DNA from: Closterium sp. NIES-65
Lineage: Eukaryota; Streptophyta; Zygnematophyceae; Desmidiales; Closteriaceae
Assembly (NCBI GenBank): GCA_948144175.1
Contig: CANXME010002275.1
Coordinates: 231,001-295,000, forward strand
Direction of reading: 5' to 3'
DNA length: 64,000 nucleotides
In this document: positions 42,379 through 53,689 of the stretch, piece by piece
Layout of the letters: the number at the start of each line of letters is the position of its first letter
How positions within the stretch are numbered: position 1 is the stretch's first letter
Made by a program: the position numbers and the translations under genes
The notes under the pieces: generated by a model
What the model was told of the DNA's origin: nothing
Seen by the model: the letters and a program-made list of their open reading frames with translations, nothing else
The model's database searches: none

Positions 42379-45300
42379 ACGCTCTCGCACCGTCCCCGCC
42401 TCTCAGCAGCTCCGTGAGTGGTACTTGCAGCGTCAGCGTGGTGGTGCGTTTGGTCCCTGCCCCTACGTTCTTCGCACCGGCGACCGTGCGGGGGAGAGGT
42501 GTGGAGGCACCCACACGGCCCGCCGCTGCTTTGGCCGCCTGACCGACGCCTGGCGTCAGCAGTTTCCGGAGGCCGCTGAGATCCCCCGCTGGGGGGAGCT
42601 GTCTAGGGCTGGTGTAGCCATTTATGATCTTGACTTTGATGCTATTCTTTCTGCTATGTATGTTGTGACTGGTAGTGATGAGGATGACTGTTACCGGTGT
42701 TTCCCGCCCGACCCGGGCATTGGTACTGCTGCGTCAGGTACTAGTGAGGCTGCTGCTCTAGGTGCCAGTGCGTCTGAGCTCTCAGGTACTGGTGAGTCTG
42801 CCCTCTCAGGTACTGTGTCGGCTTCGGCCTCTCACACCTTCACACTTGACTCTGGAGCGTCTCGCTCCTTCTTTCGGGACCGCACTACTCTCACGCCGCT
42901 GAGTCGGCCGGTTGCGGTGTCCCTGGCTGACCCTTCTGGGGGGCCTGTCCTGTCTCGCTTCTCCACGGTACTTCCGTGTCCGGCGGCCCCCTCTGGCACC
43001 CTGTCTGGTCTCTACCTCCCCTCGTTCTCGACGAACCTGGTGAGTGGTGCTGACCTACAGGATGCGGGTGTCCACCAGTTCACTCCTGCTCGTCAGCGGG
43101 TGACCCACTGCACGGAGGCTAGCACGGGACGCCACCTGGCTACGTTTACACGTCGGCCAGGGTCGAGCCTGTACACACTGACCACTGCTTCTCCTCCAGG
43201 TACTGAGTCTGGTACGGTCCCTTCGTCTGGTCAGGTGTTTGCAGCAGCGTCCAGGTCTGGTCCTGAGTCTTCCCCCTGTTCGTGTCGTCGTCTGTCTCAC
43301 GAGACCCTCCTCTGGCACCACCGCCTTGGCCACCCCTCTCTGCTTCGGCTCAGAGGCATGGCCTCCCGTCTTCTTGTGTCTGGTCTCCCCCGGTCCCTAC
43401 CTCCCCTTCCTCAGGGCCCTGGCCCTGCCTGTGTCCCCTGTGTCGAGGGGCGCCAGCGTGCTGCCCCTCACTCCTCCCAGTTTCCTCCGACAGAGGCCCC
43501 GCTGCAGACACTTCACATGGACGTGTGGGGCCCGGCCCGCGTCCTTGGACAGGGTCAGGAGCGCTACTTCCTGCTCGTTGTTGACGACTACTCGCGTTAC
43601 ACCACAGTCTTCCCCTTGCGCAGCAAGGGTGAGGTTACTGAGGTGCTGATCGACTGGATCCGCGCAGCTCGTCTTCAGCTCAGGCAGAGCTTTGGCTCCG
43701 ACTTTCCTGTGTTGCGTCTGCACTCTGACAGAGGCGGAGAGTTCTCCTCTGGCCTTCTTCGTGCCTACTGTCGAGCGCGAGGCATCCGCCAGTCCTTCAC
43801 GCTTCCGGACTCCCCACAGCAAAATGGGATTGCTGAGCGCCGCATTGGCATGGTCATGGACGTCGCCCGTACGTCCATGATGCATGCGGCTGCCCCCCAT
43901 TTTCTGTGGCTGTTTGCGGTCAGGTACGCAGCGCATCAGATCAACCTCCACCCCAGGGTCTCCAGGCCGGAGACCTCCCCAGCCCTGCTGTGGACGGGGA
44001 AGGTTGGCGATGCGTCGGCGTTCCGGGTCTGGGGATCTCGGGCGTTTGTCCGCGACTTGTCTGCGGACAAGCTGTCCCCTCGCGCTGCTCCCTGCGTCTT
44101 CCTGGGGTCCCCCCCCGACGCCCCTGGGTGGCAGTTCTACCACCCCACCTCTCGACGTGTTCTGTCCTCCCGGGACGTCACGTTCGACGAGTCGGTACCC
44201 TACTACCGCCTCTTCCCCTACCGCACTCCGTCCCTCCCCCCGCCCCCGCTTTTCCTGGTACCAGGTCCCCCCCCGGTAGACCCCCTCCCCCCTCAGGGTC
44301 CTGCCCCGTCAGGTGTGTCCCAGGTAGATGCGGTCGAGCCTGTCGAGGTCACTGGTGACTCTGGTGCTGCTGCGGGAGCTGAGCCTGGGGGTGCAGAGTC
44401 TGGGGGTGCTGAGCCTGGGGGTGCGGAGTCTGGGGGTGTTGAGCCTGGGGGTGCGGAGTCTGGGGGTGCGGAGTCTGGGGGTGCTGAGCCTGGAGGTGCT
44501 GTGCCTGGGGGTGCTGTGCCTGGGACTGCTGTGCCTGGGGGTGCTGAGCCTGGGGGTGCTTCGTCTCGCCGGGAGCCACTCTCCCCACAGGAGCTGCGTG
44601 AGTGGTTTGCCAGGCGCTGGAGGCGTGCTGCTAGTGCTGGTGGTTCTTCGGCTGCAGAGGGCACTGCTGCCGCGCGTCCCAGCGGTGCTCGTCCTGTGGG
44701 TGCTGGAGCTGTTGGGTCTGCGAGTTCTCCTGGAGCTGGTGCTGCTGAGGGTGTTGGCGCTGAGCCTGCTGCTGGTGGTCCGACTGACAGTGCTCCTGGT
44801 GCTGCTGCTGGAGGTTCTGGAGCTTCTGGTGGTGCTGCTGGAGGTGCTACTGGAGTGGGTGCTCCTGCCGAGAGTGCTGGTGCTGTTCCTGCTGTTTCTG
44901 GAGTCGCCGCGCGGCCCCGACCGTACTTCGTTCCGCTCCTGCAGCAGGTTCTTGGTCTTCCACTTTCTCCTCCTCCCTTAGAGGGTCCGCAGCCTGTCCG
45001 GTCACAGCCACATCTACAGCCTGCCTCCCCTTTGCCTGCTCCTTCTCCCTACGCTGGTCCGACTGGAGGTCTTACTGAGCGTCGTGAGCCTGCGTCTCGT
45101 CCTGCGTCGCCTGTTCGTCCAGAGCGCGCTAGTGGTCGCGGTTCGCGTCAGCGTCCTCCTCCTGTCCCTGGCACGCACCGGATGTCTCTGCGTCCGTCCA
45201 CTGCTCCTCTGCGTGCCCCTTTGCCTTCTCCTCCTGCTTCCTCTCTTCCTGCTCTTGCCGACCCGGAGTCGGACTCTCTTCGTGCTGCCAGTCCTACTGT

Positions 45301-47167
45301 CACGCGTCTCCTTGCTACTGCTGTCACTGACCCTTCCTTCGAGTCGTCTGCTCCGTCTGCCCTTGTCACTGAGCTTGTCGACTTTGCTGCGCGCTGTCGT
45401 CTAGACTACGCTGCCAGTTTTGTCGCTGAGTCTGAGTCTGCCTGTCCTCCGTCCGTCGGGGGTGAGTGTGCCCTCGGCACGGACGTCCTTGAGGACAGGC
45501 AGGAGGAGTTCCAGTGTCTGGCCGCCGCTTCACCCCATCTCGCGTCTATACTGCTAGCCCCTCAGGGAGACCCGGATGCACCAGACATCCCGACTCCGCG
45601 CTCTTACGCGGAGGCGATAGAGGGTCCCTACTCCTCTCAGTGGCAGGCAGCTATGGACGCAGAGATGGCTTCCTGGAAGTCCACAGGCACCTACGTCGAC
45701 GCTGTCCCCCCTCCTGGGGCGAACATCGTCAGTGGCATGTGGATTTTCAGGGTGAAGCGGCCGCCGGGTTCTCCGCCTGTCTTCAAGGCGCGTTACGTGG
45801 CTCGTGGCTTCAGTCAGCGGCAGGGGGTTGACTACTTTCAGACCTTCTCCCCCACCCCGAAGATGACCACTCTTCGGGTTCTGCTGCACGTTGCTGCTCA
45901 CCGTGACTACGAGCTGCACTCTCTCGACTTCAGCACAGCTTTCTTGCAGGGCAGTCTGCACGAGGAGATCTGGCTGCGCCGCCCACCTGGCTTCACTGGG
46001 TCTTTCCCTCCTGGTACCCAGTGGAGTCTCCGGCGTCCAGTCTACGGTCTCCGCCAGGCGCCACGTGAGTGGCACGACACACTGAGGACTACGCTCGCGG
46101 CACTTGGGTTTGCTCCGTCTACTGCCGACCCGTCGCTGTTTCTGCGCACCGACACCTCTCTGCCGCCGTTCTACATCCTCGTGTACGTCGACGACTTGGT
46201 CTTTGCCACAGCTGACACTGCTGGACTCGCCTACGTGAAGTCCGAGCTGCAGAAGAGACACACGTGCACTGACCTGGGTGAACTGCGCAGCTACCTTGGC
46301 TTGCAGATCACCCGGGACAGAGCACGCCGCACCATTACCCTGACTCAGTCACACATGGTGCAGCAGGTCCTTCAGCGCTTCGGCTTCACGTACTCCTCGC
46401 CTCAGGCCACTCCTCTGCCTACTCGCCACTCGCTCTCAGCTCTGCCTTCGGATGAGTCCGTAGAGTCGAGTGGCCCGTATGCAGAGCTTGTTGGCTGCCT
46501 CATGTACCTGATGACCTGCACTCGACCTGACCTTGCATACCCTCTTAGCATTCTCGCACGCTATGTTGCTCCTGGGAGACACCGACCAGAGCACATGGCT
46601 GCAGCGAAGAGGGTGTTGCGCTACTTGTGCAGTACGTCAGGCATGGGGCTAGTGCTTGGAGGGCGCAGTCCAGTGGTCCTCACTGGGCACGCAGACGCTT
46701 CTTGGGCTGACGACCAGGCTACGCAGCGGTCGTCACAGGGTTACACCTTCAGCCTTGGTTCCGGCTCAGTTTCGTGGCGGGCTACCCGCTCGTCTTCTGT
46801 TCTCGGCTCCAGTTGTGAGGCTGAGATCTACGCTGGGGCTATGGCTGCACAGGAGTTACGCTGGCTCACCTACCTGCTGACTGACCTTGGAGAGCAGCCT
46901 CGTTCTCCTCCAGTCCTGTACGTAGACAACAAGGCCATGCTGGCCTTGTGTCGAGAGCAGAGACTGGAGCACAGGACAAAGCACATTGCTCTCCGCTACT
47001 TTCTTGCTCGTGAGCTACAGCAGCGTGGACAGTTGCGACTTGCGTACGTGGCCTCTGAGGCCAACACTGCTGATGTGTTCACCAAGGCACTTGCGCCTTG
47101 TGATCATCAGCGTTGCTGCACGCAGCTGGGTCTTGTGTCTGTCTTGCCTCACTCGCTCACTTCTTGA
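41552..47167 (+). CDS. CopC gag-pol polyprotein (1,871 codons), intact with gag deletion
   Basis: The ATG at 41,552 opens MATPNVLAFDAEGR as in CopB. Domains: gag, Gln run, zinc-knuckle-like C-x13-C-x3-H-x4-C, protease D433-S-G, HHRLGHP/CVPC, integrase with D657, D726 and E762, GGAEP/S linker, RT with YVDD at 1,545-1,548, RNase H ending LPHSLTS. Compared with CopB, about 92 residues are missing in gag: the frame passes from TPIFEG straight into the late Gly-rich tract (GEGTSGG), removing the conserved CSPSPLLPSVAS segment and most of the Gly run. Five more residues are missing in the linker. All catalytic motifs I can check are kept, but the gag loss may affect particle assembly. Confidence 0.94.
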
Positions 47168-47381
47168 CCTTCCTTGTACCGTCACATATATATAGTCTTG
47201 CTCTTGCTTGCTTGACTCTTGTATATCTCTATATATATGATCTTGCATGTGAACTGGCCTTGTGGCCCTTGAACTTGTGCTCGGAATGTGTGGTGACTTT
47301 GTGATCCACCCTGAGCTTTGCTTTGCTTTGCTTGACTGGTCTTGTGACCCCTTGTTCTCCCCCACTTTGCCTATGGGGGTG

Positions 47382-47515
47382 TGTCAGAACATTATAGCTT
47401 ACTTATTTGTGTAGGCTATAGTGGGGTATCCCATAGGGGGTACAACCCAGCTAGGGTTTCCTATTTGTACTCACTTCGTTCATAGTTCACACATTCTCTC
47501 GTTCACTTCTTAACA
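47382..47515 (+). repeat. CopC 3' LTR
   Basis: 134 bp, followed by ATTCT and then GyD gag. Confidence 0.93.
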
Positions 47516-48163
47516 ATTCTCTCCCAGCAGCACTGTTTAAAGGCTCCCTGTACCCCACAGATGAAGCCTACACAGCTGCAAAGGCTTAGTGGAAGGTTCC
47601 AGGCCCAAGAGAAGCCGAATCGGCCTCGGATAAATCCTTCTAACCTTTCTCAGTTGAAAACTGATACTGAAGCTGCATCTTTGAGCGCAGGACCTAGGGA
47701 TAACATATTCGACGTACCCTACGATCCTATAAGCGATACCATCTACGGATACTCGGAGCAGCAGTAACCACTAGTACTCGAGGTGATCTGCAACGGGCGT
47801 CGCCTCCAGGCCCTGGTGGACAGTGGTGCGTCCCACTCGGTGTGCGACCGCGGGACGTTGGAGAAAATTGGAGAATCCTAAGAAGAAACCCAGTTTACAG
47901 CAACGATGGTGGACGGTACGAAGCTTCCCATCCACGGAAAGTCAACACTGCAGCTGCAGATAGGGGCGTTGAGGTGGAAGCCGACGTTGCCGATCACGAA
48001 CATCAAGGGATTAGATTTCATCTTGGGGCAAGATTTTCTGAAGCGGTTCAACCCCAAGATCGAATGGGTCAACCGGAAAACGTGCATCTACAACAACGGG
48101 AAACGAGTGGAGCTACAGGGAGCGTTCCTGAAACGACACTGGCACGGTTCGAACAGACGGTGA
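47516..48163 (+). pseudogene. GyD gag end and protease
   Basis: The gag frame continues from 40,185 through the CopC duplication and reads on to TAA at 47,765-47,767. In the same frame the aspartic protease follows: ALVDSGASHSV (catalytic Asp codon at 47,819), then after a second stop (47,879-47,881) VDGTKLPIHGKSTLQLQIG and FILGQDFLKRFNPKIEW. The D-S-G is intact but two stops separate it from gag and from its own C-terminal half. Confidence 0.85.
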
Positions 48164-48183
48164 ACGGGAGTAACACGGGTTAC

Positions 48184-48998
48184 CTAGCACTGGTTATGGC
48201 AGCAGCAGAGGAGGAGAAGCCAAGTTCCGAGCTACCTGCAGCAGTGAAAGAGGTCTTGGAGCAGTACAAGGATATAATGCCCGACGACCTACCTGCATGC
48301 GTACCTCCAGCACGCACCCACGAGCACGAGATCGTGGAGGAACCAGGTGCGAAACCCGTCTCACGTGCACCATACCGACTGAGTCCAACTGAACTGACAG
48401 ACATGAAAAATAGATAGAGTATCTACTAGACAGACAACTGATCCGCCCATCCACCTCTCCCTACGGTGCACCAGTTCTCTTCACTCCAAAGCCAGACGAT
48501 AGTTTACGGATGTGCATCGACTACCGCGCACTGAACAAACAGACAGCACTGACTACAGCGCCAGTACTCATCCTACCGGATCCAGACAGAGACTACGTGG
48601 TGGAAGCAGACGCTAGTCACCAAGCAGTCGGAGCAGTACTCATGGAGCATCACGAACGCAGTTTGCAGCCCATCGCCTACCTCAGTAAGAAGCTATTACA
48701 GTGGGAGAAAGAATTAGCTGTAAGGAAGGGTTCAGGAAAGATTTGGGTACCGAATTACGCCCCGCTACGGCAGATCCTATTGGAGGAGTTTCACGACGTA
48801 CCTTACGCGGGACATTTCGGGAGCAACAAGACGTTAGCAGGGATAGCGAAGTATTACTACTGGCCCGGGATGGCAGCAGACGTGCAGCAGTTCGTCACCT
48901 CTTGCGACACGTGCCAGCGGATGAAGAGCAGCAAGCAGAAAAAAAGCAGGGTTACTTCAGCCTCTACCCGTACCGGAGCAGCCATGGCAGGTCGTTAG
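48184..48998 (+). pseudogene. GyD pol middle: truncated RT, RNase H, integrase HHCC
   Basis: A frame from about 48,184 has the RT lead-in (EQYKDIMPDDLP, APYRLSPTEL). After a shift near 48,412 it continues EYLLDRQLIRPSTSPYGAPV and MCIDYRALNK, then jumps at about 48,545 into the RNase H start (LPDPDRDYVVEADASHQAVG). The whole RT palm with YxDD is missing, so this element cannot reverse-transcribe itself. RNase H is also shortened after LQWEKELAV. The integrase zinc-binding domain follows intact (GHFGSNKTLAGIAKYYYWPG, CDTCQRMK). Another shift occurs near 48,960. Confidence 0.85.
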
Positions 48999-50064
48999 CC
49001 TCGACTTCATCTTAGGACTTCCTTCGACCTCACGGGGGCACGATTCCATCCTCGTGGTGATCGATAAGTTCTCCAAAATGGGTCACTTCATACCGACCAA
49101 CGCCACAGCTACAGCTGAAGCAACTGCTCGCCTCTTCTTCGACCGCGTCATCACCATCCACGGCATCCCCGCTACACTCATCTCAGACAGAGACCCAAAA
49201 TTCACCAGTAAGTTCTGGAAGGAGCTCATGGGACTGTTGGGGACAAAGCTTGCAATGTCTTCAGCATACCACCCCCAGACTGACGGACAGACAGAGCGAA
49301 TCAATCAAGTGGTTGAACAGTTACTGCGCACAGCTTGCAAGGACGACGTCAGCCACTGGGACACACAGTTACCGACCCTAGAGTTCGCTTACAACAACGC
49401 ATCATATGCGGCCACAGAAAAAACTCCTTTCTTCCTGTGTTACGGACGGGAACCACTCACACCACAGCAGCCAACTACACCGGCACACGTCCAAGCCGCA
49501 CATGACTTCGTCACCACCATGCAGCAGCTATGGGAGAAGACTCAGCGACGTCTCACCACGATGCAGAACTCCCAGAAGCAGTATGCCGATCGTCAGCGAC
49601 GTGATCACTCAGTAGCAGTCGGAGATCAGGTGCTTCTTGACACGCGCAACTTGAACCTGTCTCACCTCCCATCCAAACTCCGGCCTCGCTTCTATGGTCC
49701 TTTTCTCGTTGAGGCACAGGTGATACCAGTTACATTCCGCTTGCGCTTACCAAATACATGGAAGCTTCACAACGCTTTCCATGTCCAGCTACTGAAGCCC
49801 TACAAGGACCCCAACCAACAGTTCCAGGGACGGCAACTACCGCCACCACCACCTGTTCTCATCCAGGATGAACCCGAGTACGAGATCGAGCGCGTTCTCA
49901 CCCATCGGCGCCGCGGTGGCAAGACCCTCGAGTTCCTGATACGCTGGAAGGGATACGACCCCACTGAGGACAGTTGGGTTGCAGAAGCTGATATGGGCAA
50001 CGCACGCCGTGCTCTCAAGGACTATCTTGTCAAGCAGGGTGTATCTCACGCCACCCAGCTTTAA
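48985..50064 (+). CDS. GyD integrase core and chromodomain, open to the end
   Basis: This segment is open without a stop. It encodes the DDE core (SLDFILGLPS, SDRDPKFTSKFW, HPQTDGQTERINQ), the GPY/F-like region (SKLRPRFYGPFLVE), and a C-terminal chromodomain (EYEIERVLTHRRRGGKTLEF then RWKGYDPTEDSWV). The chromodomain places it among chromoviruses, whose integrases are guided to modified histones. It is a fragment of pol, not a free-standing gene; the stop at 50,062-50,064 is the natural pol terminus just before the purine tract. Confidence 0.88.
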   Translation, partial: WQVVSLDFILGLPSTSRGHDSILVVIDKFSKMGHFIPTNATATAEATARLFFDRVITIHGIPATLISDRDPKFTSKFWKELMGLLGTKLAMSSAYHPQTDGQTERINQVVEQLLRTACKDDVSHWDTQLPTLEFAYNNASYAATEKTPFFLCYGREPLTPQQPTTPAHVQAAHDFVTTMQQLWEKTQRRLTTMQNSQKQYADRQRRDHSVAVGDQVLLDTRNLNLSHLPSKLRPRFYGPFLVEAQVIPVTFRLRLPNTWKLHNAFHVQLLKPYKDPNQQFQGRQLPPPPPVLIQDEPEYEIERVLTHRRRGGKTLEFLIRWKGYDPTEDSWVAEADMGNARRALKDYLVKQGVSHATQL

Positions 50065-50074
50065 GGGGGGGACG

Positions 50075-50447
50075 TGTGAGAGTACGACGGCTTATGCCAG
50101 CTATGCTTGCTTGCCTCTACTTTATCATGCTATTTCTAGCATAGGATAATCATATGCATGCATGAATTGCTTGATTTCCTAGGCTAGGTGCTTTCCTATA
50201 TTTTATTATAGTTATAGCACCGAGCTAGGTTGCGTGCACCAAATTCTGGCTTTTCGGTTGCCACCGAATTGCCTTCTACCGAATTCGGTAAGGATCTGTT
50301 CGGGACGCTTCGCGACCCGCGGAACCTTCGCGTAACACCTGGTTACGGGGCCTTGTGTCGAGCCTATATATAGCCTCGTGTTGTACCGAGGTGATCATTC
50401 AATTCAATTTGAATCATCTTTTCTGAGCTCGATCCCAGATCCTCACA
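50075..50447 (+). repeat. GyD 3' LTR
   Basis: 373 bp, uninterrupted, with CCTATATATAGCC (possible TATA box) about 85 bp before the end. The target duplication ATCGG follows. Confidence 0.93.
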
Positions 50448-50452
50448 ATCGG

Positions 50453-50791
50453 ATGCCATAATTCAGTTCAGCATACCACCCCGAGACTGACGAACATGTA
50501 GAACGAACGAATCATACAATGGAGCAGCTGATTTGCACCACGTGTGACGATCCCACGACATAGGAACAACAATCACCGTTCATCGAATTTACCATAGTTA
50601 CGGATAGAACCCGACAGTACCCATGACGCCGAACCCACACAACTCGATGTTTAAAACTGAATGATGGTTTTGACTAAGGTTGGTTGGGGTACATAAACCT
50701 AACCCTAACAGTTGTACCCCCTATAACACACCTCACCAAGACTACAACATTGGACACTCGACACAACGCGCGCAACAGTTCGCTGAGAAAC
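50453..50791 (+). pseudogene. Gy0 gypsy integrase relic, second core segment
   Basis: A frame reads FSSAYHPETDEHVERTNHTM and EQLICTTCDDP, the part of a gypsy integrase core holding the catalytic Glu (V-E-R-T-N). A stop and frame changes follow, and near 50,770-50,790 AQQFAEKL resembles the region after the core. The stretch from the first Asp segment to here lacks the second-Asp region (SDRD), so a deletion preceded or accompanied the GyD insertion. Confidence 0.7.
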
Positions 50792-51000
50792 TGTGAAAAT
50801 ATTAGGTGTGGGGCCTAGGCTTAGTAGCCTAGGCCCACACTAGGAGATAGGTACGTTCGAGTGGGTTAGGTGAGAGTCGAGAAATTGGAAGGGAAGTGAA
50901 GTAACTAGCAAGAGTTGGGATACAAGTACATTGCCCTAAATTGGGTTGTACTCATTACAGAGTACCCCACTGCAGGCTAGACAGAAAATATATTCTGACA
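50792..51000 (-). repeat. NaK 3' LTR
   Basis: 209 bp, TGTGAAAATATTAGG...ATTCTGACA. It contains a perfect 11-bp inverted repeat with a 4-nt loop at 50,811-50,836 (GGGCCTAGGCT-TAGT-AGCCTAGGCCC), also present in the other copy. Confidence 0.9.
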
Positions 51001-51684
51001 CACCCCCATAGCCAAAGTGGGGTGAAATCAGCAGAGCAGGCAAAGCAGTACAAGCTCAGGGTGGATCACAATGTCACCACACATTCTGAGCACAAGTTCA
51101 AGAAGCAATAGTTAAAGTGCACAATTATCAGCAAAGCTAGTGGTGGTCACAACGGGCAGGTGAGGAGGAGGAGGGAGAGTGAGAGGAGAGGAGATGGGAG
51201 GCGACTGCTGAAGCTGCAGACACACGGGCAACAGGAGCGGCTGGCACAGTGGCTACCGGGACAGCGCCCCGGACTACTGGAGTAACTGGCTCGGCGGCTA
51301 CGAAGAGCGGCAGGAGCAACGGACCCACGGGCGACAGGCGCAGCAGGCTCACTGGGCTACCAGGACAGCGCCCCGGACTACAGGTGCTGCGGACTACAAG
51401 ACGGCAGCCTCCGCTCAACCTCCCACAAACAGTCCCACCCCCCTGACACACACCCGCTGCTACACCCCTAGCTCCACTCCCACGCACCCCCCTTAAACCC
51501 TAAACCCCAGTCTCCCACACAACCACCCCCCTCAGCGACAGCTGCAGCAGTGGGAGACGACGGAGGAGGAGAAGGAAGGGGCGACACAAACGGAGCACCC
51601 CCACACCCGCAAACGGGGGGGGGGGGACAGTGCGCACGAGGGCGCAGACAGTAGCAGAGCGCACGGGGGCGCGAGCACGAGACA

Positions 51685-52903
51685 CGGGCAGCAACAGGCA
51701 CGGGCAGCACAGGCACGGGCAGCACAGGCACGGGCAGCACAGGCACGGGCAGCAACAGGCACAGGCAGCACAGGCACGGGCAGCACAGGCACGGGCAGCA
51801 CAGGCACGGGCAGCACAGGCACGGGCAGCAACAGGCACGGGCAGCACGGGCACGGGCAGCACAGGCACGGGCAGCACAGGCACGGGCAGCACAGGCACGG
51901 GCAGCAACAGGCACGGGCAGCACAGGCACGGGCAGCAACAGGCACGGGCAGCACAGGCACGGGCAGCACAGGCACGGGCAGCAACAGGCACAGGCAGCAC
52001 AGGCACGGGCAGCACAGGCACGGGCAGCACAGGCACGGGCAGCACAGGCACGGGCAGCAACAGGCACGGGCAGCACAGGCACGGGCAGCACAGGCACGGG
52101 CAGCAACAGGCACGGGCAGCACAGGCACGGGCAGCACAGGCACGGGCAGCACAGGCACGGGCAGCAACAAGCACAGGCAGCACAGGCACGGGCAGCACAG
52201 GCACGGGCAGCACAGGCACGGGCAGCACAGGCACGGGCAGCAACAGGCACGGGCAGCACAGGCACCGGCAGCACAGGCACGGGCAGCACAGGCACGGGCA
52301 GCACGGGCACGGGCAGCACAGGCACGGGCAGCACAGGCACGGGCAGCACAGGCACGGGCAGCAACAGGCACGGGCAGCACAGGCATGGGCAGCAACAGGC
52401 ACGGGCAGCACAGGCACGGGCAGCACAGGCACGGGCAGCAACAGGCACAGGCAGCACAGGCACGGGCAGCACAGACACGGGCAGCACAGGCACGGGCAGC
52501 ACAGGCACGGGCAGCAACAGGCACGGGCAGCACAGGCACGGGCAGCACAGGCACGGGCAGCACAGGCACGGGCAGCAACAGGCACGGGCAGCACAGGCAC
52601 GGGCAGCACAGGCACGGGCAGCACAGGCACGGGCAGCAACAGGCACAGGCAGCACAGGCACGGGCAGCACAGGCACGGGCAGCACAGGCACGGGCAGCAC
52701 AGGCACGGGCAGCAACAGGCACGGGCAGCACAGGCACGGGCAGCACAGGCACGGGCAGCACAGGCACGGGCAGCAACAGGCACGGGCAGCACAGGCACGG
52801 GCAGCAACAGGCACGGGCAGCAACAGGCACAGGCAGCACAGGCACGGGCAGCACAGGCACGGGCAGCACAGGCACGGGCAGCACAGGCACGGGCAGCACA
52901 AGG
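51685..52903 (-). repeat. NaK 15/16-bp minisatellite
   Basis: About 80 copies of GGCACGGGCAGCACA, with a regularly interspersed 16-bp form GGCACGGGCAGCAACA roughly every three to six units. Because 15 is a multiple of three, it creates very long spurious frames on both strands (Cys/Pro/Leu-rich on the minus strand, His/Gly/Gln-rich on the plus). Confidence 0.93.
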
Positions 52904-52939
52904 CGTACCGGGTCCAGGGGCGGCTTCTGGGGTCCAGGG

Positions 52940-53330
52940 GCGGCACCTGCAGCTGGGCGGCGGTAGCTGCTGCGGCAGAGCGGCGGCGGCTGCTGCTGCT
53001 GATAGAGCGGCGGCTGCTGCTGCTGGGTCGGTGGCGGCAGCTGCTGCAGGTCTGGCGGCGGCTGCTGCTGCAGACTCTGGCGGCGGCTGCTGCTGTAGAC
53101 TCTGGCGGCGGCTGCTGCTGCAGGCTCTGGCGGCGGCTGCTGCTGCAGGCTCTGGCGGCGGCTGCTGCTGCAGACCCTGGCGGCGGCTGCTGCTGAAGAC
53201 CCTGGCGGCGGCTGCTGCAGCAGGCTCTGGCGGCGGCTGCTGCTGCAGACCCTGGCGGCGGGTGCTGCTGTAGGCCTAGCGGCGGCTGCTGCTGCAGGGC
53301 GGCGGCGGCTGCTGCTGCAGGAACTGACGG
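52940..53330 (-). repeat. NaK CTG-rich repeat
   Basis: Tandem units of about 27-30 bp around GGCGGCGGCTGCTGCTGCAG with CTCTGGC or CCCTGGC between them. Low-complexity, with no credible coding. Confidence 0.8.
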
Positions 53331-53334
53331 CGCC

Positions 53335-53590
53335 CCGCGGGTCCCGCATGGGGCGTCGCGACGAGCAGGGGCGACGCCCCGCGGGTCCCGCACGGACGTC
53401 GCGACGAGCAGGGGCGACGCCCCGCGGGTCCCGCACGGACGTCGCGACAAGTAGGGCGGCGCCGCGCGGGTCCCGCACGGACGTCGCGACGAGCAGGGGC
53501 GACGCCCCGCGGGTCCCGCACGGACGTCGCGACGAGCAGGGTGACGCCGGGCGGGTCCCGCACGGGCGTCGCGACGAGCAGCGGGGAGGG
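53335..53590 (-). repeat. NaK 43-bp GC-rich tandem repeat
   Basis: About six units of 37-43 bp built from CGCGGGTCCCGCACGGACGT followed by CGCGACGAGCAGGG. CGCGGGTCCCGC can fold on itself. Confidence 0.75.
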
Positions 53591-53689
53591 CAGCGCGCAG
53601 GCCCCCCGAGGGCGCTTCGAAGGACGGGAAAACCGCCTCGCGCCCCGAGCGCACGGCGGGATGAAAAACTCCGAAATCCTAAAAAAAAT

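Larger units (their letters stand above)
40186..47515 (+). mobile_element. CopC: near-intact Ty1/copia element, same family as CopB
   Basis: Its 134-bp LTRs are at 40,186-40,319 and 47,382-47,515 (two mismatches) with a perfect duplication ATTCT (40,181-40,185 and 47,516-47,520). The PBS TGGAATCAGAGC is at 40,320 and the purine tract CTATGGGGGTG precedes the 3' LTR. One gag-pol frame is intact. Leader, coding and 3' sequences are nearly the same as CopB, except for an in-frame loss in gag. It interrupts the gag of GyD. Confidence 0.95.
23351..50447 (+). mobile_element. GyD: chromodomain Ty3/gypsy element, split by CopE and CopC
   Basis: Its 373-bp LTRs are TGTGAG...CCTCACA. The 5' LTR is split by CopE (23,351-23,648 plus 38,677-38,751 equals 373) and the 3' LTR is at 50,075-50,447, with about five mismatches between them. 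The target duplication ATCGG is perfect (23,346-23,350 and 50,448-50,452). A PBS TGGTAATCAGAGC starts near 38,754 and the purine tract AAGGGGGGGACG precedes the 3' LTR. The body has gag, protease, a truncated RT/RNase H, integrase and chromodomain in gypsy order. It is not autonomous, because most of RT is deleted. It is inserted in the Gy0 integrase. Confidence 0.95.

Noticed and set aside
51468-53654. Very long Cys/Pro-rich frame on the minus strand and matching His/Gly-rich frames on the plus strand
   Set aside because: They exist because a 15-bp tandem repeat has no stop in several frames; composition is pure repeat and all frames are open alike.
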